Of a stretch of DNA of 64,000 nt, positions 20,998 through 30,682 are shown one piece after another. Source of the stretch: Polaribacter sp. SA4-10 (GTDB lineage Bacteria; Bacteroidota; Bacteroidia; Flavobacteriales; Flavobacteriaceae); NCBI RefSeq assembly GCF_002163835.1, contig NZ_CP019331.1:1426001-1490000 (forward strand). The letters run 5' to 3'. Under the pieces are notes generated by a model. It ran no database searches and was not told where the DNA came from. It was given only the letters and a program-made list of their open reading frames with translations. The position numbers were made by a program, and so were the translations under genes. Numbering within the stretch: position 1 is the stretch's first letter; every line of letters begins with the position of its first letter.

Positions 20998-21375
20998 TTA
21001 GTACAACTCCATCTTAAGCTGCATAACAGTGGCTATTGAGGTTGCTCTATTCTTCATGTTTTGAGCTAAGACTCCATCAAAATAAGTATCAATTGTATGA
21101 AAAAAATACGATGTCCAAATGGTAAAATGTTCTTTTTTAAATGCTACAAAAACATTTTTATCCACATGTTTTTTCATCACATTATTAGAATAGGTATTTG
21201 TGTCAAAAAGAATGTCATTCCAAAAATCTGAAATGACATCTAAATGGTGTTCTAAAGTATTACTTACAACAATATCCTCGAAAAAAGGAAGCATTTTTTC
21301 ATCAATTAATAATTGAGCATAAAATTTTGTAATGATAAGCTTGATGTCTTTACGAGAAGAAATATCTGGTTTCAT
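20998..21375 (-). CDS. Group III truncated hemoglobin
   Basis: A 125-residue globin of the truncated group III type. Visible family features are the early FYAQLLIDEKMLPFFEDI helix region, HHLDVISDFWNDIL, and the probable proximal histidine in KKEHFTIWTSYF. It probably binds O2, NO or peroxide in the cytosol. It begins 2 bp after the cytidine deaminase stop, so the two are translationally close. The functional link is unclear. Confidence 0.9.
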   Translation of the reverse strand: MKPDISSRKDIKLIITKFYAQLLIDEKMLPFFEDIVVSNTLEHHLDVISDFWNDILFDTNTYSNNVMKKHVDKNVFVAFKKEHFTIWTSYFFHTIDTYFDGVLAQNMKNRATSIATVMQLKMELY

Positions 21376-21377
21376 TT

Positions 21378-21860
21378 TTACAAATAAGAACTATCAAAAG
21401 AAAAAGGCAGTAAAGAAAGTAGCGAATTAGTTTTTACAACTTCTCCAACTTCTCCCATAAAAAACACTTCCATTGGTTCTTTTTGATTAATTTCATATTC
21501 AGACAATGTTTGTCTACAGGCTCCACAAGGACCAATAGGTTTATCAACCTTAGAAATAGATGAACTTGCAGAAATTGCTAATTTTTTAATTTTTACTCCC
21601 GGAAAATCGGAACCCGCTTTCCAAATAGCAACTCTTTCTGCACACATACCAGAAGGATATGCTGCACTTTCTTGGTTATTTCCTAATATAATTTTATCAT
21701 TTTCTAACAACAAAGCAGCTCCTACACTAAACTTAGAGTATGGCGCGTATGCTTTTTTTCTTGCTTCAATGGCTTTATCCATCAACAACTTATCATCTAC
21801 AGATAATTCTGAAATATTATTAAAAATTGTTACTGATGTTGTTACTTCAATTTTTCTCAT
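21378..21860 (-). CDS. cdd: Cytidine deaminase
   Basis: A 160-residue zinc enzyme converting cytidine and deoxycytidine to the uridine forms in pyrimidine salvage. Zinc ligands and the catalytic glutamate are in GMCAERVAIW and PCGACRQTL. The N-terminal AYAPYSKFSVGAAL is characteristic. The ATG at 21860 (MRKIEVTTS) is preferred over an alternative start at 21878, which would add MTKIVF from within the upstream terminator region. It heads a cdd-hemoglobin pair. Confidence 0.95.
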   Translation of the reverse strand: MRKIEVTTSVTIFNNISELSVDDKLLMDKAIEARKKAYAPYSKFSVGAALLLENDKIILGNNQESAAYPSGMCAERVAIWKAGSDFPGVKIKKLAISASSSISKVDKPIGPCGACRQTLSEYEINQKEPMEVFFMGEVGEVVKTNSLLSLLPFSFDSSYL

Positions 21861-21877
21861 AAAAACTATTTTAGTCA

Positions 21878-21905
21878 AAAAAAAAGCAGCCTATTTGACT
21901 GCTTT
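21878..21905 (-). terminator. Rho-independent terminator after porV
   Basis: A stem aaagcag / ctgcttt with a 9-nt loop is followed, on the minus strand, by a run of nine T residues. It lies between porV and cdd and should end the porU-porV transcript. Confidence 0.75.
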
Positions 21906-21941
21906 AAATAGTATGATAAACTTACTAAAAATTAATGACTT

Positions 21942-23054
21942 TTAATAATCGTCAAAAACTTCCCCTAAATCAAATGATAAAGAAAAACGTAATGAATTTT
22001 CTAATGGATTATTTACATCTGATGAATTAATTAAATAGGATAAGTCTATATTTAATGCATTGGTTTTAAAACCACCACCTAACGTAAAGTATTGTCTATT
22101 TCCTTTGTCTTGGCTTTCATGAAAATAACCTGTTCTTAAAGCAAAAGCATTATTGTATAAATACTCTGCACCAAATGCATATGTAAATTCTTTTATTTCT
22201 TCGCTAAAACCTCCTGGGGCATCTCCAAAAGAACTAAAAATTCCTTCTACCCAACCTTTATCTTGATCAGAACCATCTTCTTGTGGCGTTGGAACTAATA
22301 ACTTTGTAAATTCTACATTGGTAGAAATAATATTATAATCATCTAAAATAAAATCAAATCCTCCCCCTAATTTTAAATTTGAAGGAATAAAATCTTCTTC
22401 ACCTGGTGTGTAAGAAACTTTAGGACCAATATTGGTGAAATTAAATCCTATCCTATAACGTCCATTAAAATTACCATAGTTTTCTTCTAAAGACTGATAA
22501 TAACCAGAAACATCTACTGCAAATGAATTAATTGGCTGTAAAGAATTACCTGCTGTACCATTAAATGCTAAATTAGAACGTATGTATTTTAAAGAAACAC
22601 CCATAGAAAAAGTTTCACTTAATTTTAATGCGTAAGACCCCGTAAACACAAGTTCATTAGGGTTTATAGAACCATTTGCATTTCCATTACTATCTGTTAA
22701 GTCTATCTGACCTAAAGAAAAGTATTTAAATTCTGCTCCCCAAGCTGCATTTTCACTAAATCTATTCAAATAGGAGGCACTTCCTACAAAAATATCATCT
22801 GTTAAATTACGTAACCAAGGAGAATAGGTGATTCCTGTTTTTATTTGTCTATTACTAAACGTCATTTTTGCTGGGTTATGAAAAAGAGAAAAAGCATCTG
22901 CAGATGTTGCAACTCCCATGTCTCCCATTCCACCCGCTCTTGCATCTGGCACAATTAATAAAAATGGTGCTGCAGTAGTAATTGCATTTTCTTGCGCTTG
23001 TGTTTTAAACACAAATAAGGCACAAATAATTAAACATAATCCTAATTTCTTCAT
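21942..23054 (-). CDS. porV: Type IX secretion outer membrane shuttle protein PorV
   Basis: A 370-residue FadL-like outer membrane beta-barrel that carries type IX secretion cargo from the translocon to PorU. The signal peptide ends at about QAQ (residues 18-20). The PorV signature PFLLIVPDARAGGMGDMGVA follows directly, then SLFHNPAKM. The rest is a barrel ending in a phenylalanine-rich strand. It lies 38 bp downstream of porU on the same strand, the conserved Flavobacteriia order. Confidence 0.96.
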   Translation of the reverse strand: MKKLGLCLIICALFVFKTQAQENAITTAAPFLLIVPDARAGGMGDMGVATSADAFSLFHNPAKMTFSNRQIKTGITYSPWLRNLTDDIFVGSASYLNRFSENAAWGAEFKYFSLGQIDLTDSNGNANGSINPNELVFTGSYALKLSETFSMGVSLKYIRSNLAFNGTAGNSLQPINSFAVDVSGYYQSLEENYGNFNGRYRIGFNFTNIGPKVSYTPGEEDFIPSNLKLGGGFDFILDDYNIISTNVEFTKLLVPTPQEDGSDQDKGWVEGIFSSFGDAPGGFSEEIKEFTYAFGAEYLYNNAFALRTGYFHESQDKGNRQYFTLGGGFKTNALNIDLSYLINSSDVNNPLENSLRFSLSFDLGEVFDDY

Positions 23055-23092
23055 ATTGTGATTCTATTATTAGTTACGCAAATATCTAATTT

Positions 23093-26000
23093 TTATTGAA
23101 GTATTACTAATTTTTCGTACTTCTCTGAAACTAGATTGCTAATTGTTGATTTTACTTTTAATTTATAGATGTAGACTCCTTTACCAATTTTATTACCAAA
23201 ATCATCTAAACCATTCCATGTAATACTTCTTGCTAAGTTACCATTAGTTTGTACATTTTGGTTTATCGTTTTTACTAATTTCCCTGAAACGGTAAACACC
23301 TGAACTTGTACCTCTAATAATTCATTTGGTTTATTGTGATTAAACCAAAATTCTGTATAATTGACAAACGGATTTGGGTAATTTAAAACATTTTCTAAAT
23401 TTAAAATAGTATTACTTATAACCACGAAGTTCAACGTTACTTCCGATGAATTATTGTAAGTATCCCATGCTTTTAATTTTAAAGCATGAGGGCCAACTTC
23501 TAAATCTCTTAATTTGTAGGTAACTTTTCCTTTTGAAAAATCATTTAATTCCGTTTCATAGAAATCATTTAAAATAATAGGATTTGTAGTGTCTCCGTCT
23601 AAGACTCCAATAATATCATGATCTACAGCTGTTATTGATGTATTAATTCCGCTAAAATCAGATAAAACAGCAATCAAATTTGGTGATTCATTTGTATTGC
23701 CTCCATCAATAAATGACTCATCATTCATAAATAAGTTTATTTCTGGTCCCGCTGTATCTTCTGCTGCATTTTCATTTATTCCACCTACAACAACATCGAA
23801 ATTATAACCCGCTTTATCTATTTTGCCATTTTCTGCATAAAAACTTAACTTTCCTTTTCCGTAAGCAATTTTAATATCTTTAGGTACAATAAACTCGAAA
23901 TTAAAAACGCCATTTTCTACTGTAGATTTCCCCCTAAAAAGCTTACTATCCTGAGTATCAAAGGTCATATTAACTCCAAACCCATCATTATCTAAGGTTG
24001 TTTTATTTATCGATTTATCAAAAACAGTAGTTGATAATGTACCATTAAAATTATCTACAATACCGTCAGAATCATCTACAATGATACCTTCAAAATTCAC
24101 TTTAGACAATGCCTTAAGCGTATCTATAGATTGCGTAATGTCTATACCGTTCATTTTTGTAATACGAACATTTGGTTTAGGCACAGCTAACTTCATTGCT
24201 GGATCTCCAAAAGAATAGATAAAGAATTTTTGTGAATTTGAAAACTCATTTTTCGCTTTTGTAAGCGATTCAGAAATTGATAAATCTTCATTATTAAACT
24301 CTAATAAAATTCTAATTAAACCTTCATTAAACCTTTGCCCAACAGAGATATACACTTCTCTTGTTGTTGTAATCATACTTGCCGCTCCTCCATCAGCATT
24401 TAATAAAGTAAGCTCACCTGCTGTAACTCTGGCTGGATTATCAAATTTAGAAAAATCACAAGTAACCGTAATTAATAATGGTAATGTATTGGGGTTTGTA
24501 AACTCTTGAATTTGTGATTTCCCTAAAATTCTTTCTGAAGCAAAACCATCTTCACCTCCATGACCAAAATAATCAAAAACTAATGTGCCTTTTTCAATCG
24601 CATTTGTAATTGCTGTATTTACTGCTGAATAACGCTCTCCTCCTGAAGAATTTTCTTGCACATAAGCATCTAAATAAATTTTATTAATATTAAAAATAGG
24701 CTTGCTATCTCTTATTTCATCAGCAATAGATTCTACTCCTTGTTGTAAAACTTCTTCGCCTGAAGCATCTATATCATCTGCTAAAAGTGTAATTGTATTG
24801 CGCCAATCTCCTATTGCACTTACATTGTAATAGTTTAAAATTTTATCAACAACACTTTTAGCTTGTGCTATTGTTGAAACAGGAATTCTACTTGAAGCCA
24901 CTTCTAAAGTGTGTGAAGAAAACATGTTTCCTTCATTATCATCTAGCATTACAAAAAAATCATCCGTTACATAAGAATTTGCTAAATTAAAGCTAGCAAA
25001 AGATAGTTTTACAGGAACAATATTATTATTGTTAGAAATTCTGTCTTTATAATCGTAGGAAGAATCACCAAAAAAGCAAACATATTTCAACTTTTTATCT
25101 TCAGTTGAATTTGTATCATACAAATGTTTAATAAAATCCCTAATTCCTGTTATGTCTTTTGACCCAGAAGAAAACTCATTATAAATTTGATCTAAATTCA
25201 CAACTTTTGTTGTTAAGTTAGAGTTCATTTGATGATAATCTGCCAACCTTTGTGCTTGTAAAGAAAGTTCTGAATTAGTTATAACAAGATAATTTATATC
25301 TTTTAACGCATGTAAATTTTGATTTACAACCTTTGCATTCTGGATTGTTTTGGGAATATAGAAATCGGTTTGACTTAAAACTATATATTCTTTTAAAACA
25401 CCTGTATTATCTTTAAAACTGAAATCTGTTCCATTATTTTCATTTATAATATTTGTAGGATTTATTGAATTTGTTACATCCCAAACTTGAAAAATATTAT
25501 TTTTATTTTGTATTTTATATTCTAAAGTCCCTGTAGTATTTGCTTGATCAAAACTTCTAAATGAGAACTGATTACCATCTGCAATTAATTCTTTTTTACC
25601 TACAATTTCTATAAAATCTAAATATGCTTGAGCTGATGGATTTCCAGAGTTATCATAGGTGATTGAAACATCTATTAAATTTGAAGAGTTACTAATATTT
25701 GAAGTTTTCTCTGATGTATATGCCTTGGTTAAAGAACCACTATTTACTGCTGGATACCTAATTATATAAAGGTCTTGATTGTTAACTTTTACACTCATAG
25801 TTGAAGAAACTACAGAATTAGAAACACCTCTAACTCTAACACTTATCTCTTCATTTACTAAAGCATTTGGAAAAGTGATTTTAAAATTCTGTGTATTTTC
25901 AACATTAAAATCCTCATTAAAAAACCATTGTGTACCAACTGTTAAAAGGTTTTTTTCTTCTTTTTCATAAAAAGTAAAATCATCAAAAGTTGTTATCTCA

Positions 26001-26488
26001 CTTGTAGCAACACTTGTTATTGGGGCTTTCTGGTTAATTCTTTGACCATCTGTATTATTAACAGTTATAAAATAATAGGCTTCATCAGAAAAAATATTTT
26101 GCCTGTGTTTTGCTGTACTATTTGTAGAATTTGTTTCCCAGTCATGAGGGCCTTTAGCATAAAAGAGAATAAAATCACTATTGTCAAAACTAGCATCTTC
26201 TTCACCTTCTATATAAATAGCATTTTCTTGTAAATCAGTATGCCTGAAATCGCTATTAAGAACTGGTAAGAGAACACCTCCATTACCATAAATGTGAATT
26301 TTTTTTGGGTTTAAATCATTTGTAGAAACACCAATTTGTTGCAGTAAGTTCTTATCAATTTTAAAAACACCCGTTGTATCTACTGAAAACTTATACCAAT
26401 CTCCATTAGAAAGCACAGAATTACTTACTTGAGAGACTATTATTTGAGTCAAAAAACTAAAAAAAAATAATAAAAAAGGTCTTTTCAT
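23093..26488 (-). CDS. porU: Type IX secretion signal peptidase/sortase PorU
   Basis: A 1131-residue gingipain-fold (C25) cysteine protease that removes C-terminal signals from type IX cargo and attaches it to the cell surface. The start at 26488 gives a clear signal peptide (MKRPFLLFFFSFL). The catalytic pair is visible: His643 in DYFGHGGEDG and Cys677 in TVTCDFSKF. The last 90 residues form a FlgD-like, por-secretion-tail type domain (NYPNPFVNYTEF, KGVYIYKLK), which PorU keeps. A start at 26539 would put 17 basic residues before the signal peptide and is less likely. gldJ is divergent from it, porV follows. Confidence 0.96.
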   Translation of the reverse strand: MKRPFLLFFFSFLTQIIVSQVSNSVLSNGDWYKFSVDTTGVFKIDKNLLQQIGVSTNDLNPKKIHIYGNGGVLLPVLNSDFRHTDLQENAIYIEGEEDASFDNSDFILFYAKGPHDWETNSTNSTAKHRQNIFSDEAYYFITVNNTDGQRINQKAPITSVATSEITTFDDFTFYEKEEKNLLTVGTQWFFNEDFNVENTQNFKITFPNALVNEEISVRVRGVSNSVVSSTMSVKVNNQDLYIIRYPAVNSGSLTKAYTSEKTSNISNSSNLIDVSITYDNSGNPSAQAYLDFIEIVGKKELIADGNQFSFRSFDQANTTGTLEYKIQNKNNIFQVWDVTNSINPTNIINENNGTDFSFKDNTGVLKEYIVLSQTDFYIPKTIQNAKVVNQNLHALKDINYLVITNSELSLQAQRLADYHQMNSNLTTKVVNLDQIYNEFSSGSKDITGIRDFIKHLYDTNSTEDKKLKYVCFFGDSSYDYKDRISNNNNIVPVKLSFASFNLANSYVTDDFFVMLDDNEGNMFSSHTLEVASSRIPVSTIAQAKSVVDKILNYYNVSAIGDWRNTITLLADDIDASGEEVLQQGVESIADEIRDSKPIFNINKIYLDAYVQENSSGGERYSAVNTAITNAIEKGTLVFDYFGHGGEDGFASERILGKSQIQEFTNPNTLPLLITVTCDFSKFDNPARVTAGELTLLNADGGAASMITTTREVYISVGQRFNEGLIRILLEFNNEDLSISESLTKAKNEFSNSQKFFIYSFGDPAMKLAVPKPNVRITKMNGIDITQSIDTLKALSKVNFEGIIVDDSDGIVDNFNGTLSTTVFDKSINKTTLDNDGFGVNMTFDTQDSKLFRGKSTVENGVFNFEFIVPKDIKIAYGKGKLSFYAENGKIDKAGYNFDVVVGGINENAAEDTAGPEINLFMNDESFIDGGNTNESPNLIAVLSDFSGINTSITAVDHDIIGVLDGDTTNPIILNDFYETELNDFSKGKVTYKLRDLEVGPHALKLKAWDTYNNSSEVTLNFVVISNTILNLENVLNYPNPFVNYTEFWFNHNKPNELLEVQVQVFTVSGKLVKTINQNVQTNGNLARSITWNGLDDFGNKIGKGVYIYKLKVKSTISNLVSEKYEKLVILQ

Positions 26489-26689
26489 AATTGTATTCAA
26501 ATAACGCACATATTTTAAAGATATTTTAGTTCTTATCAAGATTAATTATACTAAATTTAAAAAGCTTTCGTTTTATAAAAAATGAATGATTTTATGATGC
26601 GTTAAAATTTACTAAATACTTGCATAAAAGTATAATTATTGTAAATTGCATCGCTATAATAAAAACCCTAACAATTTTCAATTTAGGAA

Positions 26690-28354
26690 ATGAGAAACAT
26701 ATTAAAAACATCTATAGTTGTACTAACTACATTGCTTTTAGCAAACTGTAATAGATCTACAACTGGTAAATCTACACTAACAGGTTTAAATTTTAATGAC
26801 CCTAAAAACGGTAATTATATTAGAAGTACTTCTTTTGAAGGACAAAAACCACCTTTAGGAATGGTTGCTGTAGAAGGAGGCTCTTTTACTATGGGCCAAG
26901 TTCAAGATGACGTAATGTTTGACTGGAATACAACACCTAAAAAAATGCATATTCGTTCATTTTTCATGGATGAATCTGAAGTTACAAATTCTGAATATTT
27001 TTTATATGTTCAATACATAAAAGATGTTTTTCCTCCTTCAGAAGAAAAATACAAACATGTTTACAATGCCGTTTTACCAGATACTTTAGTTTGGAGAAAA
27101 AGTTTAGGAAACACAGATATTTTATCTGATAATTATCTACGCCATCCTGCTTATGCAGATTACCCTGTAGTGGGTGTAAGTTGGTTACAAGCAAATGAAT
27201 ACTGTAAATGGAGAACAAATGCAGTAAACTTAAAAACATTGATTGACAAAGGTCATATAAAAAATATTTTTGAGTCAGACACAATAAGAAACTTCTTTGA
27301 TACTGAAGTTTTCTTAGCCGATTCAGATAAATTATTTGAAGGTGATACAACTATTTATAAGAGAGGAATAAGAACGAGAGGAAGAGCAACAAGTGGCTCT
27401 TTTCAAGGAAGAAAGATTACAAGAGCAGATGGTGTTTTAAGTCAGAAATTTAGATTACCAACTGAAGCTGAATGGGAATTTGCTGCAAAAGCGAATATAG
27501 AAAACAGAGAATATAACAACATTAGAGGTAGAAAAAAATATGCTTGGAATGGTAAATACTCTAGAGATGAAAGCAAACGATTTAAAGGAGATCAATTAGC
27601 CAATTTTAAACAAGGAAAAGGAAATTACAGTGGCTTATCTGGCTGGAGTACTGATGGCTCAGACATCCCTATTAAAGTAAGATCTTACCCACCAAATGGA
27701 TTTGGGTTATATGACATGTCTGGCAATGTTGCAGAATGGGTTGCAGATGTTTATAGACCTATTATAGATAATGAGGCTAATGATTTTAATTATTTTAGAG
27801 GTAATATTTTTACTAAAAAAATGATTAATAAAGACGGAAAAGTTGTGATAACAGGAACACCTGATGGTATTGAGGTTGAATATGATACTTTACCAAATGG
27901 AAAAATTGTACCAAAACAATTACCCGGATCTATAAAATATATTCCAATTACAAAAGATGATACTAGTTTAAGAAGAAACTTTACAGTTTATAACAATTCT
28001 AATATTGGTGATGGAGAATTAAATTCTACAAGATTCTATGAGGATGATGAAGAACAATTTAGCTCTAGACCAAGTATGTATAATTCACCTAAAAAACCTA
28101 CTAGAGTATTTGATTCAATTAAAAACAGAACTATACCAACTTACGATGCTAAAAAAAGAAGAACTTTAATCAGCAATAATACAAGAGTTTATAAAGGCGG
28201 TTCTTGGTCTGACAGAGAATATTGGTTAGATCCTGCACAAAGAAGATACTTGCCAGAGTATATGGCTACAAATTATATTGGTTTTAGATGTGTTACTGAT
28301 AAGGTAGGACCAATGACTTATAAAAAAAGAAAAGCTAAGAATACTAGCAGATAA
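26690..28354 (+). CDS. gldJ: Gliding motility lipoprotein GldJ
   Basis: A 554-residue lipoprotein of the formylglycine-generating-enzyme fold that stabilises the gliding/type IX secretion machinery. The signal peptide ends in a lipobox (LLLANCNRS). SUMF-type words are present: GGSFTMGQ, DESEVTNSEY, GVSWLQANEYCKW, RLPTEAEWEFAA, MSGNVAEWVADVY and YKGGSWSDREYW. The order porV-porU / gldJ / murF is the conserved Flavobacteriia arrangement and supports GldJ over GldK. A strong terminator follows. Confidence 0.96.
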   Translation: MRNILKTSIVVLTTLLLANCNRSTTGKSTLTGLNFNDPKNGNYIRSTSFEGQKPPLGMVAVEGGSFTMGQVQDDVMFDWNTTPKKMHIRSFFMDESEVTNSEYFLYVQYIKDVFPPSEEKYKHVYNAVLPDTLVWRKSLGNTDILSDNYLRHPAYADYPVVGVSWLQANEYCKWRTNAVNLKTLIDKGHIKNIFESDTIRNFFDTEVFLADSDKLFEGDTTIYKRGIRTRGRATSGSFQGRKITRADGVLSQKFRLPTEAEWEFAAKANIENREYNNIRGRKKYAWNGKYSRDESKRFKGDQLANFKQGKGNYSGLSGWSTDGSDIPIKVRSYPPNGFGLYDMSGNVAEWVADVYRPIIDNEANDFNYFRGNIFTKKMINKDGKVVITGTPDGIEVEYDTLPNGKIVPKQLPGSIKYIPITKDDTSLRRNFTVYNNSNIGDGELNSTRFYEDDEEQFSSRPSMYNSPKKPTRVFDSIKNRTIPTYDAKKRRTLISNNTRVYKGGSWSDREYWLDPAQRRYLPEYMATNYIGFRCVTDKVGPMTYKKRKAKNTSR

Positions 28355-28375
28355 AATTGATTCATAAAACTATAT

Positions 28376-28411
28376 AGCCTCATTGTTTTTATTTACAATG
28401 AGGTTTTTTTT
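28376..28411 (+). terminator. Rho-independent terminator after gldJ
   Basis: A perfect 9-bp stem (cctcattgt / acaatgagg) with an 8-nt loop is followed by a T-run at 28404-28411. It lies 22 bp after gldJ and just before murF. Confidence 0.9.
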
Positions 28412-28422
28412 ATATTTAATAA

Positions 28423-29682
28423 ATGAAAATAACTGATATTTACGTACTTTATTCTAAATATTATCTTGTAGACACAGATACAAGAAGCATTAGAACAAAC
28501 ACAATTTTCTTTGCCTTAAAAGGCGATAATTTTAACGGCAATAATTTTGCAGAAGAGGCTTTAAATATAGGAGCAGATTATAGTATTGTTGATGAAAAGA
28601 AATATCAAACAAATTCTAAAATTATACTAGTTAAAAACGTTTTAGAAACCTTGCAGGAATTAGCAAATTATCATAGAAAACAATTAAATATTCCTATTAT
28701 TAGTTTAACAGGAAGTAATGGCAAAACAACTACTAAAGAATTAATAAATGCTGTTTTAAGTGAGAAATTTATTACTTCTGCAACCAAAGGAAATTTAAAC
28801 AACCATATAGGTGTACCTCTGACCCTACTTTCTATGACTCCAAAAACAGAAATTGGAATTGTAGAAATGGGCGCAAATCATCAAAAAGAAATCGAGTTTC
28901 TTTGTACAATTTGTGAACCCGATTTTGGTTACATCACCAACTTTGGAAAAGCACACTTAGAGGGTTTTGGGGGGGTTAAAGGAGTCATAAAGGGTAAATG
29001 CGAACTTTATGAGTATTTAGAAGCTAATAATAAAATTGCTTTTGTAAATCCTGATGATGCAATTCAAGTTAAAAAAACTAAAAAAATTAATTCAACCTTT
29101 TTTAATACTGATAACTTGCAGTTTATAGAAATTAATCCTTTTGTAAAACTCATCTTTAATTCTAAAAATATACAAAGTAATTTAATTGGTAAATACAATT
29201 ACACCAATATTGCTGCCGCTATAACTATTGGAAATTACTTTAAGGTTGATGAAAAAAATATAAAAAATGCTATTGAGAACTATGCACCAACCAACAATCG
29301 TTCTCAGATTATTGAAAAAGAATCTAATAAAATACTATTGGATGCGTACAATGCAAATCCATCTAGTATGAGAGCTGCTCTAGAAAACTTCTCTTCAATA
29401 AAAGAAGACGCAAAGGTGGCAATACTTGGAGACATGTTTGAAATAGGTGAAACAAGCCTAAAAGAACATCAAGAAATTACAGATTTAGCTACTAGTTTCG
29501 ATTTTGATGAAATCCTTTTTGTTGGAGAAAACTTTTATCAGTCGAAAACAAAAAAACATCAATTTAAAAATTTTGATGCTTTAATGAAATACGTTATAAA
29601 AAATCCTTTTAACAAACAATATATCCTTATTAAAGGCTCTAGAGGAATGCGTTTAGAAAGACTTTTAGAATTTATAGATTAA
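28423..29682 (+). CDS. murF: UDP-N-acetylmuramoyl-tripeptide--D-alanyl-D-alanine ligase
   Basis: MurF adds D-Ala-D-Ala to UDP-MurNAc-tripeptide in the cytosol, the last soluble step of peptidoglycan precursor synthesis. The 419-residue protein has the ATP-binding SLTGSNGKTTTKELI, EMGANHQKEIEFL, and NNRSQI...LLDAYNANP-type words of the Mur ligase central and C-terminal domains. It starts only about 12 bp after the gldJ terminator T-run; how it is transcribed is unclear. Its 3' end overlaps the convergent kinase gene by 11 bp. Confidence 0.96.
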   Translation: MKITDIYVLYSKYYLVDTDTRSIRTNTIFFALKGDNFNGNNFAEEALNIGADYSIVDEKKYQTNSKIILVKNVLETLQELANYHRKQLNIPIISLTGSNGKTTTKELINAVLSEKFITSATKGNLNNHIGVPLTLLSMTPKTEIGIVEMGANHQKEIEFLCTICEPDFGYITNFGKAHLEGFGGVKGVIKGKCELYEYLEANNKIAFVNPDDAIQVKKTKKINSTFFNTDNLQFIEINPFVKLIFNSKNIQSNLIGKYNYTNIAAAITIGNYFKVDEKNIKNAIENYAPTNNRSQIIEKESNKILLDAYNANPSSMRAALENFSSIKEDAKVAILGDMFEIGETSLKEHQEITDLATSFDFDEILFVGENFYQSKTKKHQFKNFDALMKYVIKNPFNKQYILIKGSRGMRLERLLEFID

Positions 29683-30526
29683 TATTTTTTTTATGATACG
29701 TTAATAAATTGTCAATTGGCCTTTGAATTACACCAGTAATTTGTAGGTTATTCTTTTTTGCAACTTTCTCTAAAATATCTCTAAAGTAATGTGCAATTGA
29801 CCCTATAAAATATATTGGTGTTTCATTGGTCTTATTATAAGGAAGAACTCTGTATTTAAAGAACACTTGAAAACCTTTTTTTATAATTTTCTTAATATAC
29901 TTATCATCTTTAAAGTCAAACATAAATTTAGCAAAAGAAGCTAAGTACATGTTTGGGTTTGACTCTCTATAAATATTCCTTTTAATATAGTCTGCATCTA
30001 AATTAAATTCCTCTTCAAATTTTTCAGCAATTCTTTTTGGCATTTGATTGTAAAAATAATCGATCAATAATTTTTTACCAAAATAATTACCACTTGCTTC
30101 GTCCATTAAAATATACCCTAAAGAAGGAACTAAGGTTTCAATATTTTCACCATCAAAATAGCAGCTATTAGATCCAGTACCTAAAATACAAACTAACGCA
30201 GGTTTACTTTCTGAAGCAGCATAAACAGCAGCTAATAAATCTTCTGAAACAACAACTTTAGCATTTACAAAAATAGACTCTAAAATATTCTTTAAAATTT
30301 CAGTAGGTTTTGGTGTACCACAACCAGCTCCATAGAAATGAATCTCTTCTACTTCATCCTTTATATTAATAAGCTGAAACATATTAATAATTCTGTTGTA
30401 CAATTCTTCTTGAGGAACAACAGCTGGGTTTAAGCCTAAAGTTCTTTCTCTAAAGACTTCATTTTTATCACCATCAATTGCAATCCAATCTGCTTTGGTA
30501 GAACCACCATCTGCTATTAAAATCAT
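29672..30526 (-). CDS. N-acetylglucosamine kinase-like protein (BadF/BadG/BcrA/BcrD ATPase family)
   Basis: A 284-residue sugar kinase of the ASKHA fold. The first phosphate loop reads ADGGSTKADWIAID and the second CILGTGSNSCYFDG; EASGNYFGKKLL matches the N-acetylglucosamine kinase group. A likely role is phosphorylating GlcNAc or a related amino sugar released by cell wall turnover, feeding GlcNAc-6-P; this is inferred from the family and from the neighbouring murF. It has a good promoter of its own at 30544-30574 and ends 11 bp inside the convergent murF. Confidence 0.85.
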   Translation of the reverse strand: MILIADGGSTKADWIAIDGDKNEVFRERTLGLNPAVVPQEELYNRIINMFQLINIKDEVEEIHFYGAGCGTPKPTEILKNILESIFVNAKVVVSEDLLAAVYAASESKPALVCILGTGSNSCYFDGENIETLVPSLGYILMDEASGNYFGKKLLIDYFYNQMPKRIAEKFEEEFNLDADYIKRNIYRESNPNMYLASFAKFMFDFKDDKYIKKIIKKGFQVFFKYRVLPYNKTNETPIYFIGSIAHYFRDILEKVAKKNNLQITGVIQRPIDNLLTYHKKNINL

Positions 30527-30543
30527 AATTATATTATTTTAAC

Positions 30544-30574
30544 CAAATATATTACAAGTAAATTGCATACACAA
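30544..30574 (-). promoter_or_regulatory. Promoter of the N-acetylglucosamine kinase-like gene
   Basis: On the minus strand a TTG at 30574-30572 is separated by 20 bp from TATATTTG at 30551-30544, matching the Bacteroidota TTG-N17-23-TAnnTTTG pattern. The predicted leader is about 12 nt. Confidence 0.65.
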
Positions 30575-30658
30575 TAGACTTTTGAACTTCAATCGTTTTC
30601 GTAAATGTTAATTTATTTTGAAGATTGAAATGGGGTTACTTTTGAGGTTAAAAAATTG

Positions 30659-30666
30659 TAGATTTG
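30659..30666 (+). promoter_or_regulatory. -7 box of the CpsB-like phosphatase gene
   Basis: TAGATTTG fits TAnnTTTG and lies 16 bp before the ATG at 30683. A TTTG at 30641-30644 could be a -33 element, but the 14-bp spacing is shorter than usual. Confidence 0.5.
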
Positions 30667-30682
30667 CAGCAAAATACTCCAA

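Noticed and set aside
26982..27350. Open frame of 122 codons on the minus strand
   Set aside because: Antisense to gldJ; the gldJ frame carries strong SUMF-domain motifs here.
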